Assembly (NCBI RefSeq): GCF_003026495.1
Contig: NZ_PYMA01000011.1
Location: 1-64,000, forward strand
Direction: 5' to 3'
Source of the DNA: Photobacterium sanctipauli
GTDB taxonomy: Bacteria; Pseudomonadota; Gammaproteobacteria; Enterobacterales; Vibrionaceae
Length of the DNA stretch: 64,000 nucleotides
Both the position numbers and the translations under genes were made by a program. The notes beneath the pieces are model-generated. The model made no database searches. It was not told the DNA's origin and saw only the letters and a program-made list of their open reading frames with translations. The stretch's first letter is position 1. Every line of letters starts with the position of its first letter. Below are positions 18,041 through 25,243 of this stretch, one piece after another.

Positions 18041-18412
18041 CTACTGCTGCGCGAGTTGGCGGTACGTTAAGAACGAAAGCAGGGTGAAAAAGGCGGGATC
18101 GCTCCAGCCAAACCCGGTAAATATCCCGGTTATCCCAGCATAAACGGTGATAACGGCACCAAGTAAGTTGGTAATAAGCAGTGCTGTGATCAGCTTCTTG
18201 GCGACTGGGCCTGGTTCAATATCCTTTAGCATTAGGCTGATAGCCGCAATCCCCCCAAGAAAAATGGTTGTATGCTGCGACAGGAAATAGGCGTATTGGT
18301 CATTGATTTCAACACCATACATTGGCCACATTAGGCTTGGCACAAAGAATAGTGCCAAGGCGAAAAGTAAATAGATACCGCCATGGAGGCTAAGGAAAGT
18401 TTTATTGCTCAT
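18041..18412 (-). CDS. Small four-helix membrane protein, unknown
   Basis: A 123-residue protein dominated by four hydrophobic stretches at about 8-28, 48-64, 73-96 and 100-118. It resembles the many small DoxX/DUF4345-like inner-membrane proteins of unknown role, but I cannot name a family with confidence. AAGGA precedes the start by 10 bases. It lies downstream of the YdhR-like gene on the same strand with a 48-base gap, so they may be co-transcribed away from the divergent LysR gene, which is their likely regulator. It converges on puuD. Confidence 0.65.
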   Translation of the reverse strand: MSNKTFLSLHGGIYLLFALALFFVPSLMWPMYGVEINDQYAYFLSQHTTIFLGGIAAISLMLKDIEPGPVAKKLITALLITNLLGAVITVYAGITGIFTGFGWSDPAFFTLLSFLTYRQLAQQ

Positions 18413-18460
18413 ATTACTGTATTCCTTCGGTGCAATTTTGGTTTTTACTTAGGGGGTTAC

Positions 18461-18781
18461 TCAGTGGTTATTGGCGGCGGCCAATGGTGCATTGTTGATT
18501 GCGCTGAGTGTTTCATTGACATCAAAAATACAGCCACGTACTTCGGCCACGCCCATCTGTTGCAGGCGAGCGGTATGCATCGTCAAATACGCTTGGGCAC
18601 TTGCTTCATCTTCAAATAAGTAAACCCCGCCACCGAGTTTGTCTTTCTCGCTTTCTGTCCAGATTTTCCAGATCAGCCCCGGCTCTTGATTGATAGAAGT
18701 TGCAAGGCCTGCCAAGGCACCAGCCATTTCTTCGCCAAATGGTCCTGAATAGTCAAAGTCTACTTGCAGTAATTTCGCCAT
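18461..18781 (-). CDS. YdhR-family putative monooxygenase
   Basis: A 106-residue protein matching the YdhR family of ferredoxin-like alpha/beta-barrel proteins, called putative mono-oxygenases from structural likeness to the ABM group. Seen are [15 protein letters not shown] at the N-terminus, [13 protein letters not shown], and [16 protein letters not shown]. The true substrate is unknown. It diverges from the LysR gene with 134 bases between, the arrangement expected of a LysR-controlled target. The ATG has GGAG 8 bases upstream. Confidence 0.8.
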   Translation of the reverse strand: MAKLLQVDFDYSGPFGEEMAGALAGLATSINQEPGLIWKIWTESEKDKLGGGVYLFEDEASAQAYLTMHTARLQQMGVAEVRGCIFDVNETLSAINNAPLAAANNH

Positions 18782-18915
18782 TGTTATTTCTCCGCGTCGA
18801 ATTGAAAACCTGCCGCTTGCTAGCGGTGTCCAGTTGCTATAGGTGTTATTCTTGAATATAAAATTTGAACAATAAAGTTCATAATATTGCCGTTAACTGT
18901 GGAAAAAATAGACCA

Positions 18916-19794
18916 ATGAAATTAAAAACCACCCTTGACCAATGGCAGACGCTGTATGAGATAAACCGGGCTGGCAGTATTCAAGCGGCGGCGGCAGTGC
19001 TGAATAAAAGCCATACCACCTTGATTTATGCCGTGAAGAAGCTGGAGGCGCAGTTGGACGTTTCTTTACTCACCGTCCAAGGAAGGAAGGCGGTGCTAAC
19101 GGAAGCGGGCCATGCCTTGCTACGCCGGGCAGGCAGTATGCTAGAGCAAGCGCGGGAATTGGAGGTGATGAGCGGCCAGCTGGCCCAAGGCTTCGAATCC
19201 GAAATCACCGTGGCGATGGATCACCTCTGTGATCCGCAAAGTTTGTACCAGCCGATGGCGAAATACTTGGCACAAAACAATACGACATCTATCCAAGTCA
19301 TAGAAACATCACTGTCGAAAACCACCGAAATGGTTACCAGCGAGCAAGCAGATATCGCCATCATTACCTTGCCGATAACCAACTACCCGGCAGAAGCATT
19401 CGGTGTAACGGCTATGCTGCCTGTGGTGGCGAATGATCATCCTTTGGCTATGGTCCCATCAGTTAGCTTGTCTCAATTGGCATCCGTTACCCAGGTTGTT
19501 ATTCGTGATTTGGGTCATGAGGCTATAAAGCAAGATGTAGGGTGGCTGAAATCTAGCCAGCGCATTACAGTCGATAATTTCGACCATGCTTTCCAAGCGG
19601 TTGAGGCTGGGGTTGGGTTTTGTCGCTTGCCTGCACATTTAGTGAAGCGTCGAGCCAGTGGCAAACTCGCGACATTGAATATTGAGCAGTCGCAATATTA
19701 CCAAGTGCCCTTGCACCTAACGTTACCCAAGGGGGTGAAAACAGGGCCCGCGGCTCAGGCATTTTATGAACAGCTGCTGCAACAAGTGAGATAA
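18916..19794 (+). CDS. LysR-family transcriptional regulator
   Basis: A 292-residue LysR-type regulator. The HTH spans residues about 4-62 (TTLDQWQTLYEINRAGSIQ then AAAVLNKSHTTLIYAVKKLE) and the substrate-binding domain follows from about residue 80. I placed the start at ATG 18916, where the conserved HTH begins, rather than at an ORF start 17 codons earlier; the upstream ribosome-binding site is weak. Its effector pocket gives no recognisable ligand. The divergent YdhR/membrane-protein pair is its probable target. Confidence 0.85.
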   Translation: MKLKTTLDQWQTLYEINRAGSIQAAAAVLNKSHTTLIYAVKKLEAQLDVSLLTVQGRKAVLTEAGHALLRRAGSMLEQARELEVMSGQLAQGFESEITVAMDHLCDPQSLYQPMAKYLAQNNTTSIQVIETSLSKTTEMVTSEQADIAIITLPITNYPAEAFGVTAMLPVVANDHPLAMVPSVSLSQLASVTQVVIRDLGHEAIKQDVGWLKSSQRITVDNFDHAFQAVEAGVGFCRLPAHLVKRRASGKLATLNIEQSQYYQVPLHLTLPKGVKTGPAAQAFYEQLLQQVR

Positions 19795-19890
19795 GCATCA
19801 ATACTCCAGATACTTATCTGTAGGTAGTGATGGTTTTATTCGGCTAATAAGGGGGGCGATAATAAGTATGTTTTATATATTGAATAAAAG

Positions 19891-19914
19891 CGCTCCGGCA
19901 ATGTTGCCGGAGCG
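19891..19914 (-). terminator. Terminator downstream of the YHS-domain gene
   Basis: An 11-bp perfect inverted repeat (CGCTCCGGCAA 19891-19901 with its complement 19904-19914) and a two-base centre. On the minus strand it is followed by CTTTTATTC. It lies 19 bases past the YHS gene stop. Confidence 0.82.
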
Positions 19915-19932
19915 AAGTGGGCGAGGAATAAA

Positions 19933-20406
19933 TTATAATTTATCTGCGGCGACAGACTTAATGTTTACCCAATTAGTATCAGCTGTTTCAATATAACCCG
20001 GAACATCTTCCAGCCAGCGTTTCTGCACGCTTGCATCGAGGTTTAAATACAGTTTGTTATCGACCACTTTCCATGCGTTGGGATCAGTTTCAAACTTTTT
20101 CCCCATGGCCACACCAAAGGCGCAATAGCCGCCATATTGTGGTGCATACTTTTCAGGATCAGCCTTAAACGCATCACGATTAGCGGCATTGCTAAACTGG
20201 TAAATGGCATTTTTATGTACGGCGGTAAATGCCTTATCACCCTGAACGGCTTTACCGTCTGTAAAGTAGGCAACGGGATCATAGCCTTTAATCGCTAGGT
20301 CATTATTGTCAGCACTGACATCGATATCAGCGCTGAGCACGGATGCTGAAAAGCCCAATATTACAGTGGCTGCCATCAGGCGAAGGTAGTTCATCAAGGT
20401 TGTCAT
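19933..20406 (-). CDS. Exported YHS-domain protein
   Basis: A 157-residue protein with an N-terminal signal peptide (hydrophobic residues about 8-22, cleavage likely after VLSA) and a YHS domain. The domain shows LAIKGYDPVAYFTDGKAVQGD, an IYQFSNAANRDAFKADPEKYAPQYGGYCAFGVA core with its single Cys, and a C-terminal WKVVDNKLYLNLD. YHS proteins of this kind are often near metal or redox functions, but no reaction is established. It diverges from the AraC gene and has its own terminator. The start has GGAG 7 bases upstream. Confidence 0.82.
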   Translation of the reverse strand: MTTLMNYLRLMAATVILGFSASVLSADIDVSADNNDLAIKGYDPVAYFTDGKAVQGDKAFTAVHKNAIYQFSNAANRDAFKADPEKYAPQYGGYCAFGVAMGKKFETDPNAWKVVDNKLYLNLDASVQKRWLEDVPGYIETADTNWVNIKSVAADKL

Positions 20407-20520
20407 GGTGGTTCTCCGTTTTCGAATTACCGGTTGGGAATGACTATAATTTAGCGGGAAATATTGAACGTTATCGATATGATAATCCGCTTTTATATAC
20501 CAATCGTACGAGGTTGCAGC

Positions 20521-21351
20521 ATGGATCCGCTCTCTGAAGTATTAAGCCGTTTTTCTGTTTCTGCTGGGGTTTTCTATGCCGGGCAACTTTGCGGCGTATC
20601 GAGTTTTGATAGCCAGCAAAACACAGTGGGGCATTTGCATTTGCTTAAGCAAGGCACCCTTGTCGTCTATAAGGGTAGCCAGAAACTGACGCTATCAGAG
20701 CCCAGCGTCGTTTTGTTTCCGAAGCCGACGAACCATAGGCTATCGGCAGAGCAGGGGGAGAAGGTTGAACTGGTGTGCGCCGAGATAAGCTATGGGGCGG
20801 GCCAGCACAACCCTATTGCCGATACCTTACCCGAGGTGGTTTTGCTACCGCTGGCACGTTGCCCGGGCCTGACGGGTGTCGTCAGCAGCTTGTTCGAAGA
20901 AGTGCACGATGCCCGCCACGGGCGAACCTTGGTCATGGACCGGTTAACCGAGGTGTTGATAGTGATGTTGCTCAGGGAGTTGGTGTCCCAAGAGGTGGTT
21001 GCCAAGGGGATGCTAGCCGGGCTTAGCCATAAGAAGCTGGCGCCAGTGGTGCAGGCGATTCATCAGCACCCAGAGCGCTCATTGTCCATTTCCGAGCTGG
21101 CCCACCAAGCGGCGATGTCGCGCACGACCTTTATCGAGACATTCCGCCAGGTGCTGGGTGTGCCGCCCGGCGATTATATACTTGGTTGGAAGATGAACAT
21201 TGCCCAGAGCTTGCTTAAAAAAGGCTTGCCCATTAGCCAAGTGGCGAGTGAGGTGGGGTATAGCAACACCTCCGGCTTTACCCGGGCGTTTCGCAACAAA
21301 ACTGGGCTGGCACCGAAGGCGTGGTTGATAAATAACCTTACAACCAGTTAA
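20521..21351 (+). CDS. AraC-family transcriptional regulator
   Basis: A 276-residue AraC-type regulator with an N-terminal cupin-like sensor domain (to about residue 165) and a C-terminal double-HTH DNA-binding domain (LSISELAHQAAMSRTTFIETFRQ... then ISQVASEVGYSNTSGFTRAF). It belongs to the AraC group with a Cupin_6 sensor. ATG 20521 has GAGG 7 bases upstream and fits the domain start better than an upstream ATG 57 bases earlier. The divergent YHS protein gene is a likely target. Confidence 0.85.
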   Translation: MDPLSEVLSRFSVSAGVFYAGQLCGVSSFDSQQNTVGHLHLLKQGTLVVYKGSQKLTLSEPSVVLFPKPTNHRLSAEQGEKVELVCAEISYGAGQHNPIADTLPEVVLLPLARCPGLTGVVSSLFEEVHDARHGRTLVMDRLTEVLIVMLLRELVSQEVVAKGMLAGLSHKKLAPVVQAIHQHPERSLSISELAHQAAMSRTTFIETFRQVLGVPPGDYILGWKMNIAQSLLKKGLPISQVASEVGYSNTSGFTRAFRNKTGLAPKAWLINNLTTS

Positions 21352-21390
21352 ACGTGTATTGAGATATCGTTATTGAAAACTTACGCGGTA

Positions 21391-22395
21391 CTACTCTTCC
21401 AGCTCAGATTCAGGTTCCCAGAAAAATGAGATCTGTTCATTCCATTTTTCAACATTATCCCAACTAGATTCAAAGTTGACCCGCCATGCGAAGGGGTAGT
21501 TTCTATAACTGGAAGAGGTGAGTTTAATTTCCTCGATACCATTTGGTTGGTGGGAATTAGACGGTTTAGATTTAGTAACGATGATCAGCTCAGCTGCTCG
21601 ATCACTTTGATGCTCTTTGGCAATAACATGCTGAGGGACAAAGCCAAACCATGCGTATTCGCTTGAAGCCTCTTTGGGATAGAAGTAGTAACCCATCTAT
21701 TCGTTACTACAACCGACCCGGCTATTTGGGTTTGGGAAAAAGTTCCAAATTTTCGCCAACAGTTCGTATTGTAGTGTTGAGCCTTTATCAGGGAAGTTAC
21801 TTCTAAAATGAGGATGCTTTTTTCTGTAATCGGCTAAAAAGCTAAATTGAGCATCGATATAGCGAATAAACTCTCGAAGTACCATATCAACTAACGGGTT
21901 AGATAAGGTGTCTATTTCCTTAAAGGCTGAGATGAGCTTCTGCCATGTGATGACTCTGACATTTTCTAATTGTTTGGCTTTACCCCTAGCTTCTACTGCT
22001 CGGCTTGCAGGGCAAAGGATGAAGAGTAAGGGGTGGACTTCGCTATTGTTGATATTTTTGAGGTTAATTGAGACTTCCTTTAAGGTCTCTAGGTATTTTT
22101 CAGGCTGGTTTTGTTGAAAGCTAGCCCAAAATTTATTTTCAATTCCAACGACAGCGTTATCTAACTGTAACAGTAAGTCTATTCGCCCATTCCCAAACGC
22201 TTTATGTGATGTAGTGTACTCAGTTGTTGATGAAAAATGGCGATAACAGGATAGGTAACCAGTAGGAGAGACATCAGAAAGCAGTGAGATGAATTCCGTT
22301 CTGACTTCTAATGAGTTCAAAAGTAAATAGTTGAGTAGTGCTGAGCTTAAATCTTCACCGGCTAAGCCTTCAATTTCGGAAAAAATATTTAGCAT
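21391..22395 (-). pseudogene. PD-(D/E)XK nuclease-family gene interrupted by an in-frame amber codon
   Basis: Two consecutive minus-strand frames, 22395-21697 (232 codons) and 21696-21391 (101 codons), lie in the same frame and are separated only by one TAG at 21697-21699. The second frame begins with ATG immediately after the TAG and has no ribosome-binding site. The first part carries a PD-(D/E)XK-like core, with Asp73 (GRIDLLLQ) and E86-N-K88 (VVGIENKFW), in the size range of PF14281-type proteins of unknown role. Together the parts give about 333 residues, so I read this as one gene broken by a nonsense mutation. Readthrough, or two genuine proteins, remain possible. The gene is visibly AT-richer than its purine-pathway neighbours. 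Confidence 0.7.
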
Positions 22396-22483
22396 GGGTT
22401 TTATGTGTCGCCATTGTCGATAAATTAAAATTATACAGATGAAGACTTAAATTAAAGTCCCTTCCATTAGCTTCATGACTCAG

Positions 22484-22512
22484 AACAAAAAAAGCCCCGG
22501 TTTTCACCGGGG
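22484..22512 (-). terminator. Terminator of the xdhABC-guaD-orf108 operon
   Basis: A stem CCCCGGT (22495-22501) with ACCGGGG (22506-22512) and a four-base loop. On the minus strand it is followed by a GC pair and a run of seven T. It lies 70 bases past the last gene of the operon. Confidence 0.88.
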
Positions 22513-22581
22513 TAATGTCAAACACAACACAAACGATTCAAAGGATTTCTAGGAGTAAACACCGACTTCCGCAGAAGTCGT

Positions 22582-22908
22582 TTAACGTGGGTAAATGGTT
22601 TGGCGGCCGCAGCCTGAGCAAACGCCGTGCTGAATACGTAGTTCGCAGTCTTCGGTTGTCGGTGTGCCGTGCGGGCAGTCGTCATCGACACCAGCGACAT
22701 GGTCGAGGCTAAACTGACCAAGGCGGGCATCACCGCGTGGGTCGAGCTCACCGTGCAGGCCGAAGCCATCGCTACTCTTTACGCCATTGAGCAAGCGGTT
22801 TAGCTCAGGGGCAAACATGTCGGCAAAGCGTGGGTCGGCCTCAACGAGCTCGGTCATGCGTTGCAATACGGTGGTGACTCGGGTTTGCGGATTTTTGTTA
22901 TTTGCCAT
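22582..22908 (-). CDS. Cysteine-rich small protein of unknown function, guaD operon
   Basis: A 108-residue protein I do not recognise. The N-terminal 50 residues look helical and charged (MANNKNPQTRVTTVLQRMTE...). The C-terminal third holds four cysteines as C-P-H, then EDC, then VCSGCG, which could bind one zinc ion or a cluster. The gene begins 14 bases after the guaD stop with AGGAG 7 bases before ATG, and a terminator follows, so it is the last gene of xdhA-xdhB-xdhC-guaD. It may serve xanthine dehydrogenase maturation or purine handling, but nothing in the sequence shows which. Confidence 0.75.
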   Translation of the reverse strand: MANNKNPQTRVTTVLQRMTELVEADPRFADMFAPELNRLLNGVKSSDGFGLHGELDPRGDARLGQFSLDHVAGVDDDCPHGTPTTEDCELRIQHGVCSGCGRQTIYPR

Positions 22909-22922
22909 ATCGGGTCTCCTGC

Positions 22923-24278
22923 TTAGCCAGCAAGTTGGTGAATGTTATTGTTGTCTTGAGCGTTGTCGTTGCCTGCTATATCGTAGGCTTTGTCACCAAA
23001 GATATAGGTTTGGCAGACCGTCCGGTCATCACCCAAGCTCATCAGTACGAACAGCTTTTCTTCCAAGGTCTTGGCTTGCTTCATCCGAAAGCGCATCAGT
23101 TGGGTGGCATGCAGATCAAGCACGACAAAATCTGCTTCTTTGCCTATGGCCAAATTGCCGATTTTGTCATCGAGGCGCAGTGCCCGTGCTCCGCCAAGCG
23201 TGGCAAGGAACAGCGACTTGAGCGGATGCAGTTTCTCTTGCTGAAGTTGCATGATTTTGTAGGCTTCGCTCATGGTCTGTAGGATCGAGAAGCTGGTACC
23301 CGCCCCGACATCGGTACCCATACCGACGTTAACCTTGAATTTTTCCATCTTCGGTAGGTTGAACAAACCAGAGCCGAGGAATAGGTTCGAGGTTGGGCAG
23401 AACGCAATGGCCGATCCGGTATCTGATAGCCGTTGGCACTCGCAGTCCGACAGGTGGATACCATGGGCGAACACCGAGCGGTCGTGCAGCAAGCCGAAAT
23501 GATCGTAGACATCGAGGTAGCTTTCCCGCTCTGGGAAGAGTTCCAGTACCCATTCAATCTCTTTCTTGTTTTCCGATAAATGGGTGTGCATATACACATC
23601 CGGGTATTCTTTTAGCAGTTTACCCACGGTAGCCAGCTGCTCGTCGGTGCTGGTTGGGGCAAAGCGCGGGGTAACGGCATAAAGTAGGCGACCACGGTTA
23701 TGCCAACGCTCGATCAGGGCCTTTGATTCTTCATAGCCTGACTCGGGTGTATCGGTCAGGTAGTCCGGCGCGTTGCGATCCATGAGCACCTTGCCGGCAA
23801 TCATACGCAGGTTGCGCTTTTCCGCTTCTTGGAAAAAGACGTCGACCGATTCTTTATGAACCGTGCCAAACACCAAGGCGGTGGTGGTGCCGTTGCTCGC
23901 CAGCTCGTTTAAAAACAGTGAGGCAACCTGCTGGGCATAAATCGGGTTTTTGAACCGCAGCTCTTCAGGAAAGGTGTAGTTCTCCAGCCAGTCGAGCAGT
24001 TGCTCGCCGTAAGACGCTATCATCCCTGTTTGCGGGTAGTGGATGTGGGTATCGATAAAGCCCGAGGTGATCAGCTTGTTCTCGAAAGTCTCTATTGCAA
24101 CGGACTGGGGCAGCCTTGCCAATACGTCATCGGCATTCCCGATATCAACGATATGGCCATCTTCAACTACCATGATGCCGTCTTCAAAATATTGGTATGA
24201 ATCTTCAAGCCCGACATCCTTTGGGTCGGCCACGCTATGTAAAATGGCAGAGCGGTAGGCCTTGCGTTGTGCTGTCAT
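22923..24278 (-). CDS. guaD: Guanine deaminase
   Basis: A 451-residue amidohydrolase that converts guanine to xanthine and ammonia. Family signature residues are SGFIDTHIHYPQT (metal-binding HxH), YAVTPRFAPTSTDEQL, MHTHLSENKKEIEWV, FAHGIHLSDCECQRL and CPTSNLFLGSGLFNL, with the catalytic Asp in MGTDVGAGTSFS. It is distinct from the 8-oxoguanine deaminase at 8975-10339. Its product is the substrate of the xanthine dehydrogenase encoded just upstream in the same operon, 47 bases after xdhC. AAGGA precedes the ATG by 7 bases. The C-terminal tail is asparagine-rich (NDNAQDNNN), which is unusual but outside the fold. Confidence 0.93.
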   Translation of the reverse strand: MTAQRKAYRSAILHSVADPKDVGLEDSYQYFEDGIMVVEDGHIVDIGNADDVLARLPQSVAIETFENKLITSGFIDTHIHYPQTGMIASYGEQLLDWLENYTFPEELRFKNPIYAQQVASLFLNELASNGTTTALVFGTVHKESVDVFFQEAEKRNLRMIAGKVLMDRNAPDYLTDTPESGYEESKALIERWHNRGRLLYAVTPRFAPTSTDEQLATVGKLLKEYPDVYMHTHLSENKKEIEWVLELFPERESYLDVYDHFGLLHDRSVFAHGIHLSDCECQRLSDTGSAIAFCPTSNLFLGSGLFNLPKMEKFKVNVGMGTDVGAGTSFSILQTMSEAYKIMQLQQEKLHPLKSLFLATLGGARALRLDDKIGNLAIGKEADFVVLDLHATQLMRFRMKQAKTLEEKLFVLMSLGDDRTVCQTYIFGDKAYDIAGNDNAQDNNNIHQLAG

Positions 24279-24325
24279 TGTTCGTTCCTTGTGTGCTCAC
24301 TTGTTGCTTGGTTCAGCAATGGTGC

Positions 24326-25171
24326 TTATTCATTTGCCTGCTCGTGTGCTGCGTTCTCAGCACGGCGCGCGGTTTGGTCTGGGCGCTTTTGCTCCAAGGT
24401 TTCGCCCTGATAGTGGGCGATCAACTCACCTGCGACCGATACGGCTATTTCGGCCGGGTGCTTGCCTTTCACCGCGCCGATGCCAATAGGGCAGGTCATG
24501 GTATTGATTGCAGCCTGATCGTAGCCGCGTTGGCTTAGTCGATAATCGAACTTCTTGCGCTTGGTTAGCGAGCCGATCATGCCGAAGTAGGCGCTGTCAC
24601 CTTTATCCAAAATTGCCCGTGCCAAGTCGAAATCAAGTTGGTGGTTATGGGTCATGACCAAGTAGTAGCTGTTGGCTGGCATATGGCGGACCTCGCCAAC
24701 AGGATCATCGGATACCAATTGAGTGACGCCGGCAGGCAGCTGCTCGGGGAATTCATTTTCCCGCTCGTCGATCCACGTTACCTTGAAAGGCAAGGTTGAA
24801 ACAATATGCAACAATGCCTTGGCAACATGCCCGGCTCCAAACAGCACCAGATGATTTTGTTGCTGGCCAATGGGCTCGAAGCTCAGGGTTGCCGAGCCGC
24901 CGCAACACTGGCCGAGTCGTGCGCCGAGATTGAATTGTTCAACTTTCAGGTGGCGATCGCCGATCAGCAGCATCTCCCGAGCCATCTTGGTCGCAAGGTG
25001 CTCGAGGTGCCCGCCACCAATGGTGGCGACAATGCTATCCCGCGTAACCAGCATTTTGGTTCCGGCATCTCGGGGGACTGATCCTTTATCTTCCAGCACT
25101 GTAACCATGACACAGGCTTCGCCTTTTTCTTCCAGCTTGGCCAATTCGCGTATCCAGTTATCATTGAACAT
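24326..25171 (-). CDS. xdhC: XdhC molybdenum-cofactor insertion and sulfuration protein
   Basis: An XdhC/CoxI-family protein of about 281 residues that binds molybdopterin cofactor, promotes its sulfuration and delivers it to xanthine dehydrogenase. It has the N-terminal VMVTVLEDKGSVPRDAGTKM, GTIGGGHLEH-like ATIGGGHLEHLA, a CCGG motif (LGQCCGGSATL) and a Rossmann-like second half starting VLFGAGHVAKALL. The C-terminal PIGIGAVKGKHPAEIAVSVAGE is typical. Start: GGAG is 6 bases before ATG 25171; an ATG immediately upstream at 25174 is also possible. It follows xdhB by 72 bases and precedes guaD. Confidence 0.92.
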   Translation of the reverse strand: MFNDNWIRELAKLEEKGEACVMVTVLEDKGSVPRDAGTKMLVTRDSIVATIGGGHLEHLATKMAREMLLIGDRHLKVEQFNLGARLGQCCGGSATLSFEPIGQQQNHLVLFGAGHVAKALLHIVSTLPFKVTWIDERENEFPEQLPAGVTQLVSDDPVGEVRHMPANSYYLVMTHNHQLDFDLARAILDKGDSAYFGMIGSLTKRKKFDYRLSQRGYDQAAINTMTCPIGIGAVKGKHPAEIAVSVAGELIAHYQGETLEQKRPDQTARRAENAAHEQANE

Positions 25172-25243
25172 CATCTACTCCTTAATGTTTTCAGCGCAAT
25201 TCATCAACCCAATGCCAACCGTCATTGGTATAAGTTGTTAGTA

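Noticed and set aside
22515..22712. Plus-strand frames opposite the xdhABC-guaD operon
   Set aside because: Their peptides are arginine-rich shadows of the real minus-strand genes and lack ribosome-binding sites.
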